In this document: one piece after another, positions 1 to 4,943 of the stretch | How the letters are laid out: the number at the start of each line of letters is the position of its first letter | Position numbering within the stretch: position 1 is the first letter of the stretch | Origin: an uncultured Eubacteriales bacterium | GTDB taxonomy: Bacteria; Bacillota; Clostridia; Oscillospirales; Oscillospiraceae | Direction of reading: 5' to 3' | DNA: 6,012 nt | Assembly (NCBI GenBank): GCA_905202605.1 | Contig: CAJKSU010000175.1 | Span: 1-6,012 of the forward strand | Translations under genes and position numbers: made by a program | The notes under the pieces: model-generated | Databases searched by the model: none | The model's input: only the letters and a program-made list of their open reading frames with translations | What the model was told of the DNA's origin: nothing

Positions 1-870
1 ACCGCCCGCGTCTGGATTGATGACTGCCGCAAGGGCGCACGGCTTAAGAAAAAGAATCAGATCTACCTGCAAACCTGGCACGGCTTTGCTCTGAAACGGA
101 TTGAAGCCGACGCAGTGGGTGCGCTGGATCCCGGCTATGAGGCCTATGCCCGACGGGACGGCGAGCAGACGGACGTAATGATCTCCGGCAGCCGCTTTAT
201 GACCGAGCTCTACCACAGCTCCTTCTGGTATGACGGGCCGGTGGAGGAATTCGGCTCTCCCCGGAACGATATGCTGTTTCAGCCCGCCGCGCCCCTGCGG
301 CAGAAGGTCTGCAAGGCGCTGGGGATCCCCCCGGAGAAAAAGCTGGTACTGTATGCCCCCACGTTCCGGGTGGACGGTTCTCTGACCCCTTATTCGCTGG
401 ATGTCTCCGCCGTGTTGGATTCCTGCAATCGCCGGTTCGGCGGCGACCATGTGCTGCTGCTCCGGCTGCACCCCAACATTGAACGCAAGGCGGATTCTCT
501 CCCCTGCGACGGCAAAACCATATTTCAAGCCACCCATTACCCGGATATGCAGGAGCTGCTTTCCGCCGCCGATGTGGTCATCAGCGATTACAGCTCTCTG
601 ATGTTCGACTTTGCCCTGACTGGGCGTCCGGTTTTTCAGTTTGCCACGGATATCGACACCTATCGGCAGGATCGCAGCTTCAATTTCCCATTGGATCAGC
701 TTCCATTCTCTCTGGCAGAGGACAATGAAGCCCTCCAGAGGGTCATTGCGGCGTATGACCCCGCCAAGGCGGCGGCCCGGTGGGCAAGCTTTTCTCAGGA
801 GCACGGCATCCATGAGGACGGTCACGCCGCCCAGCGCTGCGCCCAGTGGATTCTTGCCCGGATAAAATAA
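1..870 (+). CDS. CDP-glycerol glycerophosphotransferase family protein, 5'-truncated (TagB/TagF type)
   Basis: This is the C-terminal 289 residues of a longer protein: frame 1 is open from the first base to the TAA at 868-870. The family transfers glycerol-phosphate (or ribitol-phosphate) from the CDP-activated polyol to a growing teichoic-acid-type chain at the cytoplasmic face of the membrane. Signature motifs appear in the usual order, in fragment numbering: QTWHG with its conserved His at 27 and a Lys at 32, GSPRND at 85-90, YAPTFR at 118-123, LRLHPN near 154-159, and SDYSSLMFDF at 195-204 followed by RPVFQF. A GTG at 115 is in frame but lies after the essential WHG motif, so it is not the start. 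The true start, and any N-terminal glycosyltransferase or membrane-association region, lies left of the window. The next gene begins 37 nt downstream with no terminator between, so co-transcription is likely. TagB, TagF or TarL, and hence primase or polymerase activity, cannot be told apart from this fragment. Confidence 0.9.
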   Translation, partial: TARVWIDDCRKGARLKKKNQIYLQTWHGFALKRIEADAVGALDPGYEAYARRDGEQTDVMISGSRFMTELYHSSFWYDGPVEEFGSPRNDMLFQPAAPLRQKVCKALGIPPEKKLVLYAPTFRVDGSLTPYSLDVSAVLDSCNRRFGGDHVLLLRLHPNIERKADSLPCDGKTIFQATHYPDMQELLSAADVVISDYSSLMFDFALTGRPVFQFATDIDTYRQDRSFNFPLDQLPFSLAEDNEALQRVIAAYDPAKAAARWASFSQEHGIHEDGHAAQRCAQWILARIK

Positions 871-892
871 CACATAAAAAAGAGGAAGTCAT

Positions 893-898
893 AAGGAG
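893..898 (+). promoter_or_regulatory. Shine-Dalgarno site of the first SGNH gene
   Basis: AAGGAG lies 9 nt before the TTG at 908 and supports that non-ATG start. The segment from this site to the start codon resembles the one before the paralogous gene at 2096 (AAGGAG-T-N-GAG-N4-TTG in both). Confidence 0.8.
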
Positions 899-907
899 TG
901 GAGTGCA

Positions 908-1780
908 TTGTCCGCATTGTTCCAAAAAAAACGCAATCTCATCCTTGCCGCAGGCACGGCGCTTGCCGTGCTGTTTCTTCTGATCGTCATCATTGCCAGC
1001 CGCTCCCACAGTGCTGCCACATCCATCGACACCACAGAACTGGACGCTGGCAAAGCCCATCTTGAAGCGCTGGAGGCCAGAGATCCCGGCGAGGTGGATC
1101 AGATCATCAAGGAAAACCGTCTCCAGAAGCTGCAGGAAATGCGGGAAGAACGGCTTCGTCAACTGGAAACCGGAGAAATCTCCGTCTGGAGCCTGTTTGA
1201 CGACTATGCGCTGCTGGGAGATTCCCGCGCAGTGGGCTATTCCTTCTATGACTTTCTCCCGGATGAACGGGTGTTTGCTACGGCGGGCGCAACCATTGAC
1301 AAGGTGTCGGAGCTGTTGCCCCAGGTTGTGGCGCTGAATCCGTCAAATATCTTTATGATCTATGGCATCAACGATATCTGCTGCGGCAAATGGCACAATG
1401 GCGAAACCTATGCCAAGGACTACGCCGACGTGGTGTCGCAGATCCACCAGCAGCTGCCCGACGCCAACGTCTATATCAGTTCCATGCTCCCCGCCCACTC
1501 CGCAGCTTTTCAGCAGTATGATATCGACGGCTTTAACAAAGCAGTAAAGGCCATGTGTGACCAGACCCCCAACTGCTATTACGTTGATAACACCGACATC
1601 TCCGAGGAGTACTCCGACATGTGGGAGCCGGACGGCATCCATGTGCAGAAGCCCTTCTATCCTCATTGGGCAGTCAACCTCATTATGGCGGTTTACAACA
1701 CTGCGCTGGGCGATGGCAGCGATTCGACAGTATCCGCTGATTCCTCTTCCGTTGAAGATGCAGCCGGTTCGCCCTCCTGA
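908..1780 (+). CDS. Membrane-anchored SGNH/GDSL hydrolase-like protein, copy 1
   Basis: The 290-residue protein starts at a TTG placed 9 nt after AAGGAG. A basic N-terminus (KKR at 7-9) precedes one membrane segment at about 11-30, with no lipobox cysteine, so the rest should be outside the membrane. A charged helical stretch (about 58-88) leads into the catalytic domain. SGNH blocks are visible: GDS at 104-106 (nucleophile Ser106), GATI at 127-130 (oxyanion Gly), YGIND at 152-156 (Asn155) and DGIH at 242-245 (Asp242, His245), followed by FYPHW. All expected catalytic residues are present. The tail from about 268 is Ser/Asp/Glu-rich and probably disordered. The family includes esterases, deacetylases and acyltransferases acting on envelope glycans or teichoic acids. 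The context next to a glycerophosphotransferase and an MBOAT/DHHW pair suggests adding or removing acyl groups on a surface polymer, but the substrate is not visible. It is a tandem paralogue of the gene at 2096. Confidence 0.85.
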   Translation: MSALFQKKRNLILAAGTALAVLFLLIVIIASRSHSAATSIDTTELDAGKAHLEALEARDPGEVDQIIKENRLQKLQEMREERLRQLETGEISVWSLFDDYALLGDSRAVGYSFYDFLPDERVFATAGATIDKVSELLPQVVALNPSNIFMIYGINDICCGKWHNGETYAKDYADVVSQIHQQLPDANVYISSMLPAHSAAFQQYDIDGFNKAVKAMCDQTPNCYYVDNTDISEEYSDMWEPDGIHVQKPFYPHWAVNLIMAVYNTALGDGSDSTVSADSSSVEDAAGSPS

Positions 1781-1798
1781 GACAATCAAACCGTGATT

Positions 1799-1833
1799 TC
1801 CCGCTTCGGCCTGCTGATTGCGCCGGGGCGGGA
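1799..1833 (+). terminator. Possible weak intrinsic terminator after SGNH copy 1
   Basis: An inverted repeat pairs 1799-1810 (TCCCGCTTCGGC) with 1822-1833 (GCCGGGGCGGGA). This gives a 12-bp stem with two G-U pairs and an 11-nt loop. It starts 18 nt after the TGA at 1778-1780. Only four Ts (1834-1837) follow before the run is broken by CAGGG, so termination would be partial at best. Its place between a stop codon and a new promoter supports a transcript-end or 3'-stabilising role. Confidence 0.45.
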
Positions 1834-2010
1834 TTTTCAGGGCAATTATGCACAACCTAGCGGGATATTTTTCGTCAGAGAACTGTAAAGCCACAGGTAT
1901 TTTCTGTACCCTGCAGGACTATGCAGACGACTTTTGACTGAAACAGCTTTCTCAGCTCCTCAGGACACACCAATCGTATCATCTCAGGTCAATTCCGGTC
2001 ATATTTCTGC

Positions 2011-2039
2011 TGGACAACCACCGCGGATTATACTATAAT
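2011..2039 (+). promoter_or_regulatory. Predicted sigma-A promoter of the SGNH-2/DUF4358/MBOAT/DHHW unit
   Basis: A -35 box TGGACA (2011-2016, five of six matches to TTGACA) and a perfect -10 box TATAAT (2034-2039) are separated by exactly 17 bp. Transcription would start near 2046, giving a leader of about 50 nt before the TTG at 2096. The promoter lies in the only non-coding gap, just upstream of four closely spaced genes, so it plausibly drives all four independently of the upstream glycerophosphotransferase gene. I see no clear operator palindrome over it. Confidence 0.75.
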
Positions 2040-2080
2040 GAATCAGGATTTTAATCAGAAATAATATATCTCCCCCTTTG

Positions 2081-2086
2081 AAGGAG
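2081..2086 (+). promoter_or_regulatory. Shine-Dalgarno site that decides the start of SGNH copy 2
   Basis: AAGGAG here lies 9 nt before the TTG at 2096, the same spacing as in copy 1 and in the DUF4358 gene. An in-frame TTG at 2078 would put this site inside the coding sequence, and the TTG at 2087 abuts it. Both are therefore unlikely starts. Confidence 0.8.
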
Positions 2087-2095
2087 TTGAGCAGC

Positions 2096-2992
2096 TTGCC
2101 CCATAAAAAATACCGTTCGATCCTGCTTGCAGGTGTAATTATTTTAGTTGTTTTAATCGCTGTGGCCACCCGATTGGGCAGCAACGGTAATACGGACACT
2201 GCCGAGGAATCGGCGGAGATTTCTCAGGGCGTTGCCTTTCTGACCGGCTTGGAGGCCAAGGATCCCGCCGATGTGGATCAGATTTTGAAAGAGCAGCGGC
2301 TTCAGCGGCTTCAGGAAATGAGAGACGAGCGTATGCGCCAGCTGGAATCCGGTGAGATTTCGGTGTGGAGTCTGTTTGAAGACTACGTACTCTGCGGTGA
2401 TTCCCGTGCCGTGGGTTTTTCATTCTTTGGATTTCTGCCAGAGGATCGAGTTCTGGCGGAATCCGGCGCCACCATCCTGAAGCTGGAGGAGCGGATTCCT
2501 GACATTGTGGCACTGAATCCCTCCAACATCTTCCTCTGTTACGGCCTCAATGATGTTTCCATCGGCATCTGGCCCACTCCGGAGGATTATGTCACGCAAT
2601 ATGCCGAGATCATCGCCGAAATTCAGGCGCAGCTTCCTGATGCGAACATCTTTATCAGATCGATTCTTCCGGCGCGGGATCCCGCCTTCCAAAAATCCAC
2701 CGCATGGTATAATATTCCCCAGTACAGCAGTGCCGTCAAGGGCATGTGCGATTCCACCGCCCACTGCTATTATGTAGACAACGACGCCATTGCCGATGAA
2801 TACGCCAGTCTGTGGGAAGTAGACGGCATCCATGTCCAGCGGGACTTCTATCCCCACTGGGCAGCAAACCTCATCACTGAGGTCTACAGCGTCAGCCTGG
2901 AGGACGAGGATACTCAGGGCACCCAGACCGCCGCTTCCGGCAGTGAAGCCACCGGCGATTCCGGTGGAAGCTCCGCCGAGCCGGGTACCTGA
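2096..2992 (+). CDS. Membrane-anchored SGNH/GDSL hydrolase-like protein, copy 2
   Basis: The 298-residue paralogue of the gene at 908 has its start set by AAGGAG 9 nt upstream. The open frame extends to a TTG at 2078, but that would add six residues encoded by the ribosome-binding site itself. Basic residues (HKKYR) precede a membrane segment at about 8-26, then an acidic linker, a charged helix (about 56-86) and the catalytic domain. The blocks are GDS at 101-103 (Ser103), GATI at 124-127, YGLND at 149-153 (Asn152) and DGIH at 243-246 (Asp243, His246), followed by FYPHW. A hand alignment of the 148-residue stretch from the LEA-x-DP motif to AFQ gives roughly 60% identity with copy 1. Copy 2 has a four-residue insertion (STAW, about 201-204) and a longer Gly/Ser/Thr/Glu tail from about 268. 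Both copies keep every catalytic residue, so this is not a decayed duplicate. It probably heads an operon with the DUF4358, MBOAT and DHHW genes. Whether it is an esterase or an acyltransferase is open. Confidence 0.85.
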   Translation: MPHKKYRSILLAGVIILVVLIAVATRLGSNGNTDTAEESAEISQGVAFLTGLEAKDPADVDQILKEQRLQRLQEMRDERMRQLESGEISVWSLFEDYVLCGDSRAVGFSFFGFLPEDRVLAESGATILKLEERIPDIVALNPSNIFLCYGLNDVSIGIWPTPEDYVTQYAEIIAEIQAQLPDANIFIRSILPARDPAFQKSTAWYNIPQYSSAVKGMCDSTAHCYYVDNDAIADEYASLWEVDGIHVQRDFYPHWAANLITEVYSVSLEDEDTQGTQTAASGSEATGDSGGSSAEPGT

Positions 2993-3007
2993 CGCGCAGG
3001 AGAAAGA

Positions 3008-3013
3008 GGGAGG
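3008..3013 (+). promoter_or_regulatory. Shine-Dalgarno site of the DUF4358 gene
   Basis: GGGAGG lies 9 nt before the TTG at 3023 and supports this start. It is the third TTG start in a row with the same spacing. Confidence 0.75.
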
Positions 3014-3022
3014 AAACTTACG

Positions 3023-3508
3023 TTGACATCAAAGAAGACTATCATTCTGGAAGTATGCAAATGGCTTCTCGTTTTAGCGCTTTGCGTTTTTCTGTATTTT
3101 ATGCTGTCGTCCAACCGGGAGAGCAATGCGGACTTTTCCACGGTGCAGGAGGCTGTACTCTCTGCCGCCGACCTGACGCCCATGGCAGAGGGTGACAATC
3201 AAACCATCAAGCGGCTCTATGGCCTGAGTGCCAGCGATTTTGAGGGCATCATGCTTTACTATCCCACCACCAATATGGGGGCAGAGGAGCTGCTGCTCAT
3301 CAAGCTCAAGGATGTTTCTCAGCAGGAGGACGTCAAGTCCGCCATTGAAAGCCGGATCGAAACCCAAAAGAAAAGCTTTGACGGATACGGCGTAGACCAG
3401 TACGCCATGCTGGAAAAGGCCGTGATAGAGGTACAGGGCAACTATGTGCTTCTGGTAGTTGCGGCAGATCCGGCTCCCGTTCGCAAGGCCTTTCTGGGCG
3501 CACTGTAA
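3023..3508 (+). CDS. DUF4358-type membrane-anchored protein
   Basis: This 161-residue protein starts at TTG after GGGAGG. A short cytoplasmic N-terminus (TSKK) is followed by one membrane segment at about 8-28 and a compact extracytoplasmic domain from about 35 to the end. The domain matches what I know of DUF4358: a first half with ASDFEGIMLYYP (70-81), then EELLLIKLKD (88-97), a helix with VKSAIESRIETQKKSF (104-119), YGVDQYAMLEKA (122-133) and a closing hydrophobic strand GNYVLLVVA (139-147). The family has no established biochemical function. It has no catalytic motif that I can recognise, which suits a structural or adaptor role. It lies 30 nt after SGNH copy 2, and its stop codon overlaps the ribosome-binding site of the MBOAT gene, so it is likely translated along with the acylation machinery. 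Family assignment is from pattern recognition, not a profile search. Confidence 0.8.
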   Translation: MTSKKTIILEVCKWLLVLALCVFLYFMLSSNRESNADFSTVQEAVLSAADLTPMAEGDNQTIKRLYGLSASDFEGIMLYYPTTNMGAEELLLIKLKDVSQQEDVKSAIESRIETQKKSFDGYGVDQYAMLEKAVIEVQGNYVLLVVAADPAPVRKAFLGAL

Positions 3509-3516
3509 GGAGGAGC
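3507..3516 (+). promoter_or_regulatory. Shine-Dalgarno site of the MBOAT gene, overlapping the DUF4358 stop
   Basis: AAGGAGGAGC begins within the TAA stop (3506-3508) of the upstream gene and ends 4 nt before the ATG at 3521. The same ten bases recur before the DHHW gene at 4931-4940. Confidence 0.8.
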
Positions 3517-3520
3517 TGCC

Positions 3521-4927
3521 ATGACGTTTAATACGATTCTGTTTCTCTTTGCGTTTCTTCCTATTTCGCTGTTCCTCTACTATGCAGTGCCGAAGCGGTT
3601 CCGCACCATCCCGCTGGTACTGACCAGTCTCGTGTTCTACGCATGGGGCAACCCCACCTATCTGCTGCTCATGGCCTTTTCGGTGGGATTCAACTACATA
3701 ACCGGCGTTCAGATTGCCGCCTACCAGGAGTCAGGACGGGATAAAGGGGCAAAAGTCTCCATGGTCTCCGCCGTGGTGGTCAATCTTCTGGTGCTGGGCT
3801 TCTTTAAGTACTTTGGCTTTCTGATCTCCACCGTCAACTCCATCACCGGATTGAAGCTCTCCTCCCCGGATCTCCCCTTGCCGCTGGGTATTTCGTTCTT
3901 TACATTTTCGGTTCTCAGCTATGTTTTCGATGTCTATCGGAAGCGCGCTGAGGTGCAAAAGAACTTTTTGGATTTTACGCTCTTCGTGACTTTCTTCCCA
4001 AAGGTAATCTCCGGCCCCATCATTCAGTATAAGGATATGGCGCCCCAGCTCCGGGATCGGAAGATGGCCCCCGCCAAGTTTGGTGCCGGCATCAATCTGT
4101 TTCTGGTGGGCCTTGCCAAGAAGGTGCTGCTGGCAGATAATCTGGGGGCAACCTTCTCGGTGATCTCCGGCATGAGCACCATGTCTGCCGGGACCGCATG
4201 GCTGGGCATGATTCTCTACAGCCTTCAGCTGTATTTTGACTTCTCCGGCTATTCCGATATGGCGATCGGTCTGGCAAAGCTGTTTGGTTTCAGCTTTGAA
4301 AAGAACTTTGATTATCCCTACCTGTCCACCAGCATTTCGGAATTCTGGAGGCGCTGGCACATTTCTCTGGGCGCATGGTTCCGGGACTACGTTTACATCC
4401 CGCTGGGCGGCAATCGCTGCACCAAGCACCGTCAGCTCATCAACCTCTCCGTGGTCTGGCTGCTCACCGGCCTATGGCACGGCGCATCGTGGAACTTCGT
4501 TCTCTGGGGCGTGTATCACGGCATTTTTGTGATCCTCGAAAAATTCGCGCTAAAGGACGTTCTGCCCAAGGTTCCCAAGGTACTGCGCACAATTGTAACT
4601 ACCCTACTGGTGTTCCTTGGCTGGGTACTGTTCTTCTCCCCGTCCCTGTCCAGCGCAGTTCACTACTATGGTCAGATGTTCGGCGCAGGCCATATGGGTC
4701 TGTTTGACGGTACCTTCCGCTACTACTTCTTTGGCAGCCTACGGCTCCTGATCCTTGCGGTGATCGGCTGCGGCCCTCTGGCACATACCATCCACCAGCG
4801 GCTGTGCTACTACAAAGGCGGTAAGCTGACCTATGTGTCGGTAGCATGCTATGTGCTGCTGCTGATCCTCTGCGTGGCCTATATGATGAGCGCCACCTAT
4901 TCGTCCTTCCTCTATGTCCAGTTCTGA
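3521..4927 (+). CDS. MBOAT family membrane O-acyltransferase with C-terminal FLYVQF acyl-shuttle motif
   Basis: A 468-residue polytopic protein, normal length for the AlgI/DltB/PatA class. The family moves an acyl group from a cytoplasmic thioester across the membrane for transfer to surface polymers. Landmarks include FFPKVISGPI (158-167), LQLYFDFSGYSDMAIG (235-250), EFWRRWHISL (274-283) with WFRDYVYIPLGG (286-297), and WHGASWNFVLWG (319-330), whose His320 is the expected active-site histidine. Hydrophobic segments fill most of the chain. The last hydrophobic segment (about 437-456) is followed by a short tail ending in FLYVQF (463-468), so Tyr465 sits three residues before the C-terminal Phe. 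This fits the C-terminal hexapeptide that carries the acyl intermediate on DltX, or on the MBOAT itself in other systems. The start is a clean ATG with a strong ribosome-binding site. The DHHW gene follows by 16 nt and is the likely partner. The acyl donor and final acceptor are unknown. No dltA or dltC homologue is in view. Confidence 0.95.
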   Translation: MTFNTILFLFAFLPISLFLYYAVPKRFRTIPLVLTSLVFYAWGNPTYLLLMAFSVGFNYITGVQIAAYQESGRDKGAKVSMVSAVVVNLLVLGFFKYFGFLISTVNSITGLKLSSPDLPLPLGISFFTFSVLSYVFDVYRKRAEVQKNFLDFTLFVTFFPKVISGPIIQYKDMAPQLRDRKMAPAKFGAGINLFLVGLAKKVLLADNLGATFSVISGMSTMSAGTAWLGMILYSLQLYFDFSGYSDMAIGLAKLFGFSFEKNFDYPYLSTSISEFWRRWHISLGAWFRDYVYIPLGGNRCTKHRQLINLSVVWLLTGLWHGASWNFVLWGVYHGIFVILEKFALKDVLPKVPKVLRTIVTTLLVFLGWVLFFSPSLSSAVHYYGQMFGAGHMGLFDGTFRYYFFGSLRLLILAVIGCGPLAHTIHQRLCYYKGGKLTYVSVACYVLLLILCVAYMMSATYSSFLYVQF

Positions 4928-4930
4928 TGA

Positions 4931-4940
4931 AAGGAGGAGC
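4931..4940 (+). promoter_or_regulatory. Shine-Dalgarno site of the DHHW gene
   Basis: AAGGAGGAGC lies 3 nt after the MBOAT stop and ends 3 nt before the ATG at 4944. It supports that ATG over the in-frame ATG at 4953, which would be too far downstream. Confidence 0.75.
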
Positions 4941-4943
4941 AAT

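Larger units (their letters stand above)
1781..2095. other. 315-bp intergenic region between the two SGNH genes
   Basis: This is the only sizeable gap in the window, and it looks more AT-rich than the flanking genes. It holds a GC-rich hairpin 18 nt after the upstream stop, a near-consensus sigma-A promoter at 2011-2039, a predicted leader of about 50 nt and the Shine-Dalgarno site of the next gene. Between roughly 1840 and 2010 I see no convincing gene. One + strand frame is open from 1818 to 2055 apart from one TGA at 1935-1937. It includes a 29-codon ATG ORF at 1848-1937 with only a weak AGGG upstream. I do not call it as coding. Confidence 0.7.

Noticed and set aside
854..868. TTGCCC and TAAAAT as a promoter for SGNH copy 1
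   Set aside because: The two boxes are only 3 bp apart, and no suitable -35 lies 16-18 bp before TAAAAT.
115..870. GTG at 115 as the start of the glycerophosphotransferase
   Set aside because: The frame is open to base 1 and encodes the essential QTWHG motif upstream of 115, so the gene continues past the left edge.
1343..1894. 183-codon ORF on the minus strand
   Set aside because: It lies antisense to SGNH copy 1, and its translation shows no family motif. It is a shadow of the real gene.
1848..1937. 29-codon ATG ORF in the intergenic region as a small peptide gene
   Set aside because: It has only a weak AGGG upstream, no signal peptide or motif, and lies between a terminator-like hairpin and a promoter that would not transcribe it.
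2070..2086. CTCC/GGAG pairing that could mask the ribosome-binding site of SGNH copy 2
   Set aside because: It has only four base pairs around a nine-base loop, too weak to claim as a regulatory structure without folding or conservation data.
3074..3091. Lipobox-like LALC in the DUF4358 protein (Cys21)
   Set aside because: The residue before the Cys is Leu, not Gly/Ala/Ser, and the Cys sits inside a continuous membrane segment. An uncleaved anchor is more likely.
3731..4429. 232-codon ORF on the minus strand
   Set aside because: It is antisense to the clear MBOAT gene, with a His/Gln/Gly-rich composition typical of shadow frames and no recognisable domain.
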